Assembly: GCA_028873695.1 (NCBI GenBank)
Contig: JAPPNU010000001.1
Span: 94,021-158,020, forward strand
Length of the DNA: 64,000 nt
Direction of reading: 5' to 3'
Source: Gemmatimonadota bacterium
GTDB lineage: Bacteria > Latescibacterota > UBA2968 > GCA-2709665
A model generated the notes under the pieces. That model made no database searches. It was given only the letters and a program-made list of their open reading frames with translations, and was not told where the DNA came from. This document shows, one piece after another, positions 1-9,825 of this stretch (position 1 is the stretch's first letter; every line of letters starts with the position of its first letter). Made by a program: the position numbers and the translations under genes.

Positions 1-2760
1 TTCAAGCCTGGCAGACAGTTCTCCGGTCTCTATATTCCACACTTTGACTTTTCCATCCAGCGAGGAAGATGCAAGGGTGGCCCCATCGGGCGAAAAAGCC
101 ACTGAGGTGACTCCCGACCCCTGCATCAGGGATCCAACGCGGTTACCCACGGCGGCATCCACCAGTTCGACCGTACCACTGATGGTACCGGCGGCCAGCG
201 TGCCGCTGGCGGAGAATGCGACGGACCAGACGTTACCGACTGTCGGAAGCAGAGTCACGGCGCGGGACGAGGCCGCTTCGTACACCCACGCGCCGATATT
301 GGTGGCCACGGCCAAGTAGCGACCGTCGGCCGAGAGGGCGACGGACCGGTCACTTTGCCCGAGAGCGCCCTTTCCCAAACGCGCCGTCGCCGACGTCGGC
401 AGATGCCACGTCCGGTAGTCCCCGTCCAGCTGAGCCACGGAGGTACCAACGCTTTGTGCGGTAAACGTCGCGAGTTCGCGCCGGCCGACGGACACCACCA
501 CGATGTTCGGACCGGGGTAAATGCCGAGAACAAGTGGCAACTCGACCCGTCCATCGGCATTGGTGGTGGTGTGTTGCACCGTGAAACGGCCGCTTAGCCT
601 GCCCTCACCGGCGGTGACGGTGAATGTGACCGCCGCATCCGGCAGGAGCTCTCCATGCTGGTCCCGCACCTCCACAACCAGAGGCCGAGCCAACGCTTCG
701 CCGGCCGGGCCTTCCTGTCCGTTTCCCGAGACGATCTTCAGTGCGGCGGGACGGGGCCCCGACCAATCGGAAATATCCCACAGGCTGACCCCTCCATCCC
801 GACCGCCGGCCCCGAGCAGTGCGCCACCTGCCGAAAAAGACACCGAAAGGACATCACCGGGATAGCCGAACGTCGTGATCTTTTCTCCCGCCAGAACGTC
901 CCACAGGATTACCGAACCATTTCGATCGCCTGACGCCAGGAGTGCGCCGCCGGCTGCAAACGACACCGAGTTCACGGCACCGTTATGCCCTTCGAGAGTT
1001 TCGACCTGGTTCCTCGTCTCTGCGTCCCACAGAATCACCCTGTCATCCCAGGACCCGGAGGCGATCGAGCCGCCATCGGGCGAAAATACGACGGACGATA
1101 CTCCGGATGCATGTCCTTCCAGCGTGGCCGTCTGCCGCCCCGACGCGACATCCCACAGGACAACCGTTGCATCCCGCGATCCCGATGCCAGGATGGCGCC
1201 ATCGCGCGAGAACGCCACAGAATTGACGCCGGAATCATGTCCGTTCAGGGTGAAGATCGGTTTCCTCGTCGCGAAGTCCCACAGGATGACCGCGCCATCG
1301 TCAGACCCGGATGCAAGGACGCGATTGTCCGAAGCTGAAAACGCTACCGAACTGACGCCTTTCTCGTGACCAAGAAGGCGGCCGATCTCGGAACGGGTTG
1401 AGAGGTCCCACAGCCGCACGGTCCGGTCGGCCGAACCGGATGCCAGTGTGGCGCCATCCGGCGAAAAAGCGACCGAATTGATAAAGGATTTATGACCGGT
1501 CAAGCTGGCAATCGGTGTCGAGGTTTCCGTATGCCATATCCTGATCGTCCTGTCCAAGGAACCGGTGGCCAGGACGGGCGCTTTCGGCGAAAACGCCACC
1601 GAACTGACGCCGGATCCATTGACTTCAAGGGTTGCAACCTTGTGAGGAGAGCTTTCCGCCAGCACAAAACTGGTTGTGCGCTCATTTCCCGCAAGATCAA
1701 CGACTCTGAGGTGAATCGGATGGGCAACCGGATTGGAAAGGCTGGACGACAAAGCCGAAGGAATCGTGCCGTCATATTCGAATTCGACGGTGGTTTCCCT
1801 CTGTCCGGCCATTCTGCGACACGCGTTCACTTCAAGCCACCCCGCCGCGGCGTGTGGCGGCGATGTTCTACGGAAGAGGAAAGCCTGATAGAGACCGTCC
1901 GAATCGGTCACATCGGCCTGGATGGTAACGCTCTGCGATCCTTCGGGAAAGGTACGCGGTGAAATGATTCGGACCGTGGGCAACCGGTCCTTTGGCTCGA
2001 ATTCGACGGGGCTGTTTTGATCAAAGTACGGATGCACGGCGAGAAATTCCGCGTGACAGGCAGATAACCGGCTCCGCCCCGGTCCGTACGACATCATGTA
2101 TGACCCGTCATGGAAATCGTGCAGCATGCCGAAGGCATGGCCCAGTTCATGTGCAACAATCTCGAAGTTCAGACTGCCGGAAACCAGCGCATTTCCGCCA
2201 CTCTTCCCGCGCCTGCCGCCGGTTCCCGCCACGCGGCGCCCCCCGCCGGTCCCGATTGCATCTATACTATTGTCAATAACGACGAGATAGACGTTCCGCC
2301 GGAGATCAAACGTGAGGTCGATCTCGTCATAGACAACGTGGGTGTTAACCAGATAGTGGCTGTTGGGGTGCTGCCCATCCACGCGATGCACGAGCGGCTC
2401 ACCCCGGGCGTCGGTTTCGACGCGTAGTTTCAGCTTGCCGAATCCATGCGACTCCATCTGATCTGCAAAGAAGCTCTGAGCCTGACGGATTCTGACCTTG
2501 ATCAAGTCGAAGACTTCCTGCCGAAAAGGACGGTCGCCGGGTAGGAAGTAAATCATCCGTATCGTGCGGGGGTTTCCCACGTTCAAATCCGCCGCCACCT
2601 TGGCTGCAGGCAGGGGGTGCTCACGCCGCCATTGCTCGTGGTCAAATACCGAGCAGGAATGCACGCTGGCTGCCGGTGACGACGCATGGATAGAAGAAAG
2701 GGTGGGAGCGAGAGTGCCCACAAGAACCAACAGGAACAGATGAAGTACAGGACGTTTCAT
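1..2760 (-). CDS. Secreted metzincin-WD40 protein with Big_1-like domain (C-terminus beyond window)
   Basis: The frame is open from ATG at 2760 to base 1, so 920 residues are visible and the C-terminus is missing. A signal peptide covers about residues 1-26. A protease domain at about 45-260 contains the zinc motif HELGHAFGMLH (H204, E205, H208, H214) and a Met-turn MMSYG near 221, which is the metzincin signature. Seven WD40 repeats follow at about 375-660 (SVAFSPDGATLASGSADRTV type), then an invasin-like Ig domain (Big_1-like, about 665-760), then the start of a second WD40 block. The N-terminal half is closely related to the proteins at 5681-9754 and 16999-19875. By analogy with those, the missing end may carry a dockerin-like module. 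It is probably an extracellular or surface protease; the substrate is unknown. Confidence 0.85.
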   Translation of the reverse strand, partial: MKRPVLHLFLLVLVGTLAPTLSSIHASSPAASVHSCSVFDHEQWRREHPLPAAKVAADLNVGNPRTIRMIYFLPGDRPFRQEVFDLIKVRIRQAQSFFADQMESHGFGKLKLRVETDARGEPLVHRVDGQHPNSHYLVNTHVVYDEIDLTFDLRRNVYLVVIDNSIDAIGTGGGRRVAGTGGRRGKSGGNALVSGSLNFEIVAHELGHAFGMLHDFHDGSYMMSYGPGRSRLSACHAEFLAVHPYFDQNSPVEFEPKDRLPTVRIISPRTFPEGSQSVTIQADVTDSDGLYQAFLFRRTSPPHAAAGWLEVNACRRMAGQRETTVEFEYDGTIPSALSSSLSNPVAHPIHLRVVDLAGNERTTSFVLAESSPHKVATLEVNGSGVSSVAFSPKAPVLATGSLDRTIRIWHTETSTPIASLTGHKSFINSVAFSPDGATLASGSADRTVRLWDLSTRSEIGRLLGHEKGVSSVAFSASDNRVLASGSDDGAVILWDFATRKPIFTLNGHDSGVNSVAFSRDGAILASGSRDATVVLWDVASGRQTATLEGHASGVSSVVFSPDGGSIASGSWDDRVILWDAETRNQVETLEGHNGAVNSVSFAAGGALLASGDRNGSVILWDVLAGEKITTFGYPGDVLSVSFSAGGALLGAGGRDGGVSLWDISDWSGPRPAALKIVSGNGQEGPAGEALARPLVVEVRDQHGELLPDAAVTFTVTAGEGRLSGRFTVQHTTTNADGRVELPLVLGIYPGPNIVVVSVGRRELATFTAQSVGTSVAQLDGDYRTWHLPTSATARLGKGALGQSDRSVALSADGRYLAVATNIGAWVYEAASSRAVTLLPTVGNVWSVAFSASGTLAAGTISGTVELVDAAVGNRVGSLMQGSGVTSVAFSPDGATLASSSLDGKVKVWNIETGELSARLE

Positions 2761-2930
2761 TTCATTCTCATTGCAAGAAGCGGCTGCGGCGCCATCGCAG
2801 TAATGAAGTCCTCGGATTAGCAGTCAGACGGCGGGCGGCGGACAGCGCCGAATACCGGAGCGAGCAGAAGACGCCGCACTCGCTGCGCCCGCCGTCACGA
2901 CCGAACGAGCCAGGCCCCGGTTCCAACGGT

Positions 2931-4106
2931 TCACGAGGTACCCGTCCCAAACGCGCCAGCAAAGATCACAAAGTCACTGAACCCGATCGCGCCGTCGCCG
3001 TCCAGATCGAAACGCGCATCGTATCCTGCGTCGCCTTGACTCCGCCCGAATGCTGACGCGAACTGCAAAAAGTCACCGAAACCGACGGTCCCGTCACCGT
3101 CGAAGTCGGCAGTCGGAGTTCGAGGCGGATCCGGAGGCAGCAACGTGACGTACGGCGACATGTCCCACAGTTTTACAGTCGCATCGCTCGACCCGGAAGC
3201 CAGCCGCGTCCCATCCGTCGGAAGAAACGCCACAGAATTGACCGCCCACGTATGTCCTTCAAGCGTGGCGATGTTGCGCCGTGTTTTCACGTCCCATAAC
3301 TTCACGGTCTCGTCCTTCGACGCCGAAGCCAGAAGCCTGCCGTCCTGTGAAAACGCTACAGAATTGACCCAATCCGTATGGCCTTCAAACGTGGCGATTT
3401 TCTCGCGCGTCGCCACCTCCCATACCAGAACCTTGCCACTTAATGACCCGGAGGCCAGAAGCCCATCGGCCGGAGAGAACGTCACAGATGAGACCCACGT
3501 CGAATGCTCTCGCAGCGTGGCTATATTCGTACGGGTTGAAACCTCCCACAACTTCACGGTAAGATCCCCCGACCCCGAAGCCAGAAGCCTGCCGTCCGGT
3601 GAAAACGCCACAGAAGAAACGCCGATTATATGCCCTTCAAGTGTAGCGACATTTGTGCGTGTCGCCACCTCCCATAACTTTACCGTTCTATCGTCAGATC
3701 CGGAAGCGAGGATCTTGCCATCCGGTGAAAACGCCACCGAGGATACCAAGGACGAATGCCCTTCGAGCGTGGCGACATTTGTGCGCGTCGCCACCTCCCA
3801 CAGCTTCACCGTGTCATCAAATGACCCGGAGGCGAGGGTCTTGCCATCCGGTGAAAACGCCACAGAATTGACCCAATCCGTGTGTCCTTCAAGCGTGGCG
3901 ACGTTTACGTGCGTCGACAGGTCCCAGAGCTTTACCGATTCGCCACGCGTGCGCACTCCGGATGCCAGCAGTGTACCATCGGGAGAAAACGCGACTGATT
4001 CGACAGCGCCGGTATGTCCTTCCAGGGTGATCTGAGCGAAGCCTTGCCGCACGAATAGAACCGAAACCAGGCAGGCGACAAGGCTGAAAACAGCGTTATT
4101 TCCCAT
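2931..4106 (-). CDS. Secreted seven-bladed WD40 propeller with C-terminal dockerin-like module
   Basis: This 391-residue protein starts at an ATG preceded by GAGG eight bases upstream. Residues 1-25 form a signal peptide ending in GFAQ. Seven consecutive WD40 repeats (core SVAFSPDGKTLASGS...VKLWEVATRTN) fill most of the chain, enough for one closed propeller. The last ~55 residues are two EF-hand-like calcium loops (DFDGDGTVGFGDF and DLDGDGAIGFSDF) separated by a long QGDAGYDAR linker; this is the longer dockerin-like subtype seen again inside the two cohesin-bearing proteins nearby. There is no catalytic domain, so a binding or scaffold role on the cell surface is the likely function. That role is inferred. 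Confidence 0.85.
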   Translation of the reverse strand: MGNNAVFSLVACLVSVLFVRQGFAQITLEGHTGAVESVAFSPDGTLLASGVRTRGESVKLWDLSTHVNVATLEGHTDWVNSVAFSPDGKTLASGSFDDTVKLWEVATRTNVATLEGHSSLVSSVAFSPDGKILASGSDDRTVKLWEVATRTNVATLEGHIIGVSSVAFSPDGRLLASGSGDLTVKLWEVSTRTNIATLREHSTWVSSVTFSPADGLLASGSLSGKVLVWEVATREKIATFEGHTDWVNSVAFSQDGRLLASASKDETVKLWDVKTRRNIATLEGHTWAVNSVAFLPTDGTRLASGSSDATVKLWDMSPYVTLLPPDPPRTPTADFDGDGTVGFGDFLQFASAFGRSQGDAGYDARFDLDGDGAIGFSDFVIFAGAFGTGTS

Positions 4107-4194
4107 TTGTTTTACCTCACTCTAAAAAATGTTGAAGGGTGACAGGGTAACCCACTCACAGACCACGACCATTAACCTGGATGTGGTTTCGTGT

Positions 4195-5559
4195 CTACGT
4201 ACCGAACGCATCCACGAACTTGAAGAAGTCCGCGAAATCCACGATGCCGCTGCCATCCAGGTCGAACTTGGGGTTTGTGCTGCCGTACGCGTCTGCAAAC
4301 AGGAAAAAGTCCACGAAATCCGTGCGACCGTCGCCGTTGAAGTCGGTTGAGGCCTGACTTTGACCTTGTACCAGCGGGGTTCCGTTACGTACGGCCGACC
4401 ACGATCCGGGTCCCCTGTTGGTGACCGCACGCAACTGCAGGTCGTACCCGGCGCCGCCGGACAACCCGGTCACCTCGTAGTACAGCGTGCCGGAACCGGT
4501 TGTCCGAACGTACCGCAATACGGTCCAACTGGCCTCGGCCTTGTCCGGGGCGTCGCTGCGAATGTAGCGAACGTCGTAGCCGGTAATGACCACTGTGCCG
4601 GTTTCGATCGGAGGTACGCGCCACGACAAAGTGAGCGAGCCGGTACCGGCTGTCACCGAAAGGATGGCCGGCGCGTCCGTGCGGAGCGTGAGGTTATAGG
4701 CATACAGCTTCTTGTCCACGTCGTCGGCCACCCACATCGTCGTGCCGTTCGACCAGATCCCGACAGGGTGGCTGTTCCCCGCGGCATTCAGCGAATTGAC
4801 GTCGAGAAAGGGGCTCCGCCCATAGTGCGTCAGATTGTAGGCATAGATCTTCGCGTCGGCGTAGTCCGCCACCCACATCGTCTTGCCGTCGGACCAGATG
4901 CCCTGCGGGTGGTTGTTCCCGGCGAACCCAAGCGCACTGACGTCCTTGCCGAGATCTGCAACCTCGAGTTCCATGTCATAGGCATACAGCCTGGCATCCG
5001 TGTAATCGGCCACCCACATGGTCGTGTCGTTCGACCAGATACCCTCAGGGTTGTCGTTTCCGTTTCGCTCCAGCAAGTTAATGTCTTTGTCTGCGTTCCG
5101 GGCTCCTGTCGACATATCGTAGGCATAGACTTTCTCTCCGAACCACGGATCGTCTGCCACCCACATCGTCGCTCCGTCGGACCAGATGCCCTCGGGGTTG
5201 CGGTTTCCAGCGGCCGCCAGCGTATCGAAATCCTTGTCGGCGGCGCGCGCGCCGGAAGCCAGGTCGTAGGCATACAGCTTCTGGTCAGCTTTGTCTGCCA
5301 CCCACATTGTCGTGCCGTCCGACCAGATGCCCTCAGGGTCGTTGTTTCCGGCGGCCGCCAACCCGTCGATATCCTTACCGGCGTCCCGGGCGCAGCACTC
5401 CCCTCCGAAGATTTCCTGTATCGAACGCAACTTCGCGTCCTCCTGACCGCCGACCGGCAGGTCGTTGCCTGTTTCCGGATGGATCACTGAAGTGGACATG
5501 ACCGCAAGAACAGAGGCGAAGAGCCCAATTTCGAGCTTTCTGCTTCTCACAAATGGCAT
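4195..5559 (-). CDS. Secreted GIWSDG-repeat propeller, FN3, dockerin-like protein
   Basis: The ATG at 5559 is preceded by AGGAAG, so 454 residues is the likely length; the same frame is open further upstream, but that stretch is only an out-of-frame reading of the neighbouring gene's dockerin cassette. After a hydrophobic leader, five ~49-residue repeats occur, each with the core GIWSDGTTMWVAD followed by KLYAYDL and a linker rich in AGN. They probably form a small beta-propeller. A fibronectin type III domain follows (DVRYIRSDAPDKA core, shared with two other proteins here), then a C-terminal dockerin-like pair (DFNGDGRTDFVDFFLFADAY and DLDGSGIVDFADFFKFVDAF). No catalytic residues are recognisable. 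I infer a surface-binding role. Confidence 0.82.
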   Translation of the reverse strand: MPFVRSRKLEIGLFASVLAVMSTSVIHPETGNDLPVGGQEDAKLRSIQEIFGGECCARDAGKDIDGLAAAGNNDPEGIWSDGTTMWVADKADQKLYAYDLASGARAADKDFDTLAAAGNRNPEGIWSDGATMWVADDPWFGEKVYAYDMSTGARNADKDINLLERNGNDNPEGIWSNDTTMWVADYTDARLYAYDMELEVADLGKDVSALGFAGNNHPQGIWSDGKTMWVADYADAKIYAYNLTHYGRSPFLDVNSLNAAGNSHPVGIWSNGTTMWVADDVDKKLYAYNLTLRTDAPAILSVTAGTGSLTLSWRVPPIETGTVVITGYDVRYIRSDAPDKAEASWTVLRYVRTTGSGTLYYEVTGLSGGAGYDLQLRAVTNRGPGSWSAVRNGTPLVQGQSQASTDFNGDGRTDFVDFFLFADAYGSTNPKFDLDGSGIVDFADFFKFVDAFGT

Positions 5560-5680
5560 TCTTTGGACTTCCTGCAATACAGACCGCGACCACCTGAGCC
5601 GGTTCCGGTTGCCCGACTCTCGAACGGATTCGGAGGGCTTCGAACCGGACAGTGTCCATCGACGACGGTGCCCTAATCGC

Positions 5681-8600
5681 CTACGCGCCAAACGCATCCA
5701 CAAACTTGAAGAAGTCCGCGAAATCCACCGTGCCGTTGCCGTCCAGGTCGAATTTGGCGTTTGTGCTTCCGTACGCGTCCGCAAAAAGGAAGAAATCCAC
5801 GAAATCAGTCCGTCCGTCGCCGTTGAAATCAGTCGAGGCTTGCCCTCCGGTTACGCCACTGCCGAATATTTCGAGAGGCAGATCGGAGGACTTGACAAGC
5901 GCGTATCCGAAATGGCCATTGGGCAGCCCCGGTAACGTGCCGATATTGACGGTAACTGCCGCCGTCGTGCCGGAGGTGCGGGTCACGGTCAGTGGCTGGC
6001 TCTCGGCGCTACCCGTGGAAATCGCGACAGTCGTGGCGCCGCCACTGATGCTGCCGTTGGTGACGGAGAGCGGCAGGACGATGTCAAACGGAGCGCCGGT
6101 CGGCGCCACCGCCTTGACCTGATTCGCGCCAACCTTCTCCAGGGACACGGAAAGTGGCAGGGGGTCAGCCGAGTTGCCTTGCAAGTGGAGCGACGTGAGC
6201 CTCGTCACCCCTTCAAACAGCCCATTGGGCAATGTCGTTAGTTCATTGTTGTACAGAGAGATTCTTTGCAGAGAGGATAATCCATCAAACGCGTTCTCAG
6301 GCAGACTGGTTAGCCCATTATCCTGCATGTTGAGAAATTTCAGCGAAGACAACCCGTCGAACAAATCTTCAGGCAGGCTGGTCAGTGAATAATTGTTATT
6401 CAGGTAGAGTGTTGTCATCGAGGATAACCCGCCGAAATCTCCGCTTTTCAGCACGCTGATTGATTTGTATCCCAGATTGAGGCTCAAGATTTGTGCGAGA
6501 TGTGCATCAGTCACGTCGTCGGCAGAATTCAATCCGGCGGATGCTACGATCGCATCACGCACCTGAGGAGTGCGGGCGCTGACGGAGATTGCTTTCCATT
6601 CGCTTTCAGGAGCCAGTGTCATCTTCAACGGAACGCTCTCGCCCTTATTCCAGGAAACACGCCAACTCAAATGTCTTATCTCGTGATCTCTATTGGCGCC
6701 GACGATGTTATAATACCCATCTCCGAGGTTAAACACCTTTTCATCAACGCCCTCACCCACGTGAAAATTGAATTTGGTCCGAGTTGCCAGGTTGAAAATG
6801 GTGCCGCCCCCGTCTGAAGCAAAGGAAACGTTCAATCTTCCCGCATTGCTGCTTCTGAAAATCAGACTGAAACGGTACGTATGACCTTCAAAGGTGAAAT
6901 CCCGATCGGAGAGTGAATCACCGGATAGAGTAGAGCGGGAACTCCACCCCTTTCCATGCTCGTTGTCGCCCACGGTCATCGTGGCAGACCAGATCACAAT
7001 AGTCCCTTCGGTCACCAGGAGCGGGAGGTCGGTGGTCTTGACGAGAGCATAGCCGGAATGGTTTGCGGGCAACGCCGGCAGAGTGCCGATGTCCACGGCA
7101 GCGGCGAAAGTCGTTCCTGGTGTACGCGTCACGGAGAGCGTATCGCTTTCGAGGCTGCCAGCGGGAATTGTGATCGTTGTTGCGCCGCCGTCGATGTTAC
7201 CGTTCGTGACAGTAAGCGGCAGAACAATCTCGAACGGCGCGCCGGCAGGCGCCACGGCCTTGAAATGTCCTTCTCCGGTTTTTTCCAGAGACACGTTGAG
7301 CGGCAGGGGGTCAACCGCGTTGGCACCGAGGGAAAGCCTGGTCAGCCCGGTCAGTCCTGCGAAGATGCTGTCGGGCAGCGCAGTCAGCCGGTTGCCGATC
7401 ATGCGCAGATCCGCCAGCGCGGTCAGTCCGTCAAGGAGGCCCGACGGCAGTGTCGTCAATTGATTGAGGCCGAAGCGGAGCGTCTGCAGAGACGTAAGAC
7501 CGGAGAAAATGTCCTCCGGCAGGCTGGTGAGTTGGTTGCCGAACAATAAGAGTTCCTCCAAACTTGTGAGCCCATCGAAGTCTCCTGAATTCAATGATGT
7601 AATACCTCTGTCGTTGAGGTAAAGTGCGGTAACTCCATCAAGGTGGGTCGCAGTGACTTCCGCAAAGCTCGAGACGTTGGGGTCGTTTAGACGGACAACG
7701 CCGAGAATCGCTTCTCGCACCTGCGACGTGCGCTGGCCGACCGGAGCAATGGGCTTTGTCCACTCTGACACGTCCCAAAATTTGATCTGCCTGCTATTCG
7801 GTCTCGCATCATTGCCGATGAGCATTCTTCCGTCCGGAGAAAACACCATGCGCCGCACGCCACCCGGGCCACCCGAGATGGACGTCAGGAGTTCACCCTT
7901 CGATACGTCCCAAAGTTCAATCAGACCGAAGGCCGTCACTGCAAGAATGGTACCATCCGGCGAAAACACCGGATATGCACGATTGTAGTCTCGCATATCG
8001 TTCACGGCGCCTGTCTGTGCTCCTGTGGCCAGATCCCAGAGCTTAACTGCCCATGAAATGGGTGATGCGACAAGTGTCCCGTCCTTTGAAACCGCAACGT
8101 GTCCTTTTGCTCCTGTCTCTATGGTCGAAATCTGGGTTCTTGTGGACACGTTCCAAAGCCTGACAGTGCCGTAAACAGATACGGAAGCAAGCTTCCCGTC
8201 GCGCACAAAGGCTGTCTTTGCTACTCTTTCTGTATGCCCTTCAAGGGTACCGTCGTTTGTCCAATTCGCGACGTTCCACAACTTTACCGTACGGTCGAAT
8301 GATCCCGAAGCGAGCATTGAACCATCCGAGGAGAAATCCAAAGACGCCACCTGATCAGCGTGTCCTGCCAGCGTCGCGACCTCTGTTTCACTGGTCACGT
8401 TCCACACTTTGATCGTGCCTTCTTTCGATCCCGCGGCGAGCAGTGTACCGTCGGGCGAGAAGGCTACCGTCGGGATCGTGTTGGCCGAATGGCGAAAGGT
8501 GGTTATCGTCTCCCTTTTCGTAGCATCAAGCAACTCCACTCGCCCTGATTCGCCTATTGCCAGAAATGCGCCGTCCGGGGAAAACGCGAAGTCGCCGATG

Positions 8601-9754
8601 TCGTAGAAATTCGGCCTCTCGAGTGTGGCGATGTGTTGTGGCGAGTGTCCCGCCTCGAGCGTAAATGACTTAAGACTCACGGTGCTGGTTCTATTCCCGG
8701 CTGTATCGACTGCCACGACATAGATCGGATGCGGGACCGTATTGGAGAGCGTCGTATGAGCCTCAGGGCTGGTGCCGACGTTGTCGGACGGGAGCCTGCC
8801 GTCGAATTCGAACTCAACGACTGTATCGGTTTCACCCGACAATCCGTCACACGCTTTCACTTCAGGCGTGCCACCCAGGAAGGGATTTTTGGGGCGAACG
8901 AAGAGGATGACCTGGTGAAGTCCGTCAACGTCCCGAACTCTCAGTTGGACGGGTGTACTCACTGATCCAAAGGGATATTCGGATGAAACGAGTTCAACGG
9001 TGGGAGGCGATGCGTTTTCGAGCGGTACGTCGGCGTTGAAGTACGGATGAACGGACAGAAATTCGGCGGCGCACGCGGACAGTTTGGCAGACGATCGGTC
9101 CGCGCGCCCGTACGACATTATGTACTCGTTGTCGCGGAAGTCATGGTGCAGGCCGAACGAATGGCCCAGTTCGTGGGCGGCGGCAAACCAGTTCCAGTCG
9201 CCGTATATTATCGCCCATCCGCTGTCCTTCGCGCCTGTTCCGCGCCCGTGGGCTGAACTCGCGCTGACGTCCATGACGATCAGCACGATGTTCTTCGAGT
9301 TGTCGAATGCACGTCCAATCTCGCCTTCAGTATATCCCCGGCGGCTGTAGTGGCTGTCAGCGTGGTCGCCGTCCACGCGGTGGACAATCGGAACGCCCTG
9401 GTCATCTGTTTCAATCCGAATCGTTGTGTTTCCGTGTCCATGGGCTTCCATCTGCCCGGCAAAGAAAGTCTGAAGATCGAGGATCCCCGCTTTCATCGAA
9501 TCCACGACTTCGGTGCGATACGGCCGGTCGTTCGGCAGGAAGTAGAAGAGCCGCACGGTGCGAGGCTCGCCGACGTTCAGGTTGGACGCCCACTTACCCG
9601 CGGGTTGGGGCGCATCGGTCCGCCTCCGTTCTGGATCGACAGGCAGGCAGAAATGTACGCTGTCGGCGGGCACCGAAGATGCATAGCCCTCTGACGGCGG
9701 CGGGAGAAGGACAGCCAGAACTGGCAGAATTGCGATATACAAGATTGTCTTCAC
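5681..9754 (-). CDS. Large secreted metzincin-WD40-LRR protein with dockerin-like C-terminus
   Basis: The start is taken as GTG at 9754 because GGAGG lies eight bases upstream and a signal peptide follows directly (VKTILYIAILPVLAVLL); length is 1,357 residues. Order of parts: metzincin domain with HELGHSFGLHH from H194 and Met-turn IMSYG; about six WD40 repeats (near 7760-8640); an LRR block of the eukaryote-like type (LTSLPEDIFSGLTSLQTL; 7330-7600); a beta-sandwich with conserved APFEIVLPLTVTNG; a further domain; a second LRR block (6170-6470); a second copy of the same beta-sandwich; and a short-linker dockerin-like pair. The LRR plus beta-sandwich unit is thus duplicated. It is related to the products at 1-2760 and 16999-19875. 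Likely an extracellular protease with binding arms. Confidence 0.86.
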   Translation of the reverse strand: MKTILYIAILPVLAVLLPPPSEGYASSVPADSVHFCLPVDPERRRTDAPQPAGKWASNLNVGEPRTVRLFYFLPNDRPYRTEVVDSMKAGILDLQTFFAGQMEAHGHGNTTIRIETDDQGVPIVHRVDGDHADSHYSRRGYTEGEIGRAFDNSKNIVLIVMDVSASSAHGRGTGAKDSGWAIIYGDWNWFAAAHELGHSFGLHHDFRDNEYIMSYGRADRSSAKLSACAAEFLSVHPYFNADVPLENASPPTVELVSSEYPFGSVSTPVQLRVRDVDGLHQVILFVRPKNPFLGGTPEVKACDGLSGETDTVVEFEFDGRLPSDNVGTSPEAHTTLSNTVPHPIYVVAVDTAGNRTSTVSLKSFTLEAGHSPQHIATLERPNFYDIGDFAFSPDGAFLAIGESGRVELLDATKRETITTFRHSANTIPTVAFSPDGTLLAAGSKEGTIKVWNVTSETEVATLAGHADQVASLDFSSDGSMLASGSFDRTVKLWNVANWTNDGTLEGHTERVAKTAFVRDGKLASVSVYGTVRLWNVSTRTQISTIETGAKGHVAVSKDGTLVASPISWAVKLWDLATGAQTGAVNDMRDYNRAYPVFSPDGTILAVTAFGLIELWDVSKGELLTSISGGPGGVRRMVFSPDGRMLIGNDARPNSRQIKFWDVSEWTKPIAPVGQRTSQVREAILGVVRLNDPNVSSFAEVTATHLDGVTALYLNDRGITSLNSGDFDGLTSLEELLLFGNQLTSLPEDIFSGLTSLQTLRFGLNQLTTLPSGLLDGLTALADLRMIGNRLTALPDSIFAGLTGLTRLSLGANAVDPLPLNVSLEKTGEGHFKAVAPAGAPFEIVLPLTVTNGNIDGGATTITIPAGSLESDTLSVTRTPGTTFAAAVDIGTLPALPANHSGYALVKTTDLPLLVTEGTIVIWSATMTVGDNEHGKGWSSRSTLSGDSLSDRDFTFEGHTYRFSLIFRSSNAGRLNVSFASDGGGTIFNLATRTKFNFHVGEGVDEKVFNLGDGYYNIVGANRDHEIRHLSWRVSWNKGESVPLKMTLAPESEWKAISVSARTPQVRDAIVASAGLNSADDVTDAHLAQILSLNLGYKSISVLKSGDFGGLSSMTTLYLNNNYSLTSLPEDLFDGLSSLKFLNMQDNGLTSLPENAFDGLSSLQRISLYNNELTTLPNGLFEGVTRLTSLHLQGNSADPLPLSVSLEKVGANQVKAVAPTGAPFDIVLPLSVTNGSISGGATTVAISTGSAESQPLTVTRTSGTTAAVTVNIGTLPGLPNGHFGYALVKSSDLPLEIFGSGVTGGQASTDFNGDGRTDFVDFFLFADAYGSTNAKFDLDGNGTVDFADFFKFVDAFGA

Positions 9755-9825
9755 GTCAGGAGCCTCCGATGGTGACGTCCGCTCCCGGTTGAATCCACGC
9801 GCCGAAGGCGCATTTCTCAATGCGG

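Noticed and set aside
3145..4035. Long plus-strand open frame opposite the WD40 gene (296 codons)
   Set aside because: It is the antisense of seven similar WD40 repeats, with repeated Ser/Pro-rich nonsense and no ribosome site.
5560..5784. 75-codon N-terminal extension of the protein at 4195-5559
   Set aside because: It is an out-of-frame reading of the upstream gene's dockerin cassette, and a ribosome site plus leader fit the ATG at 5559.
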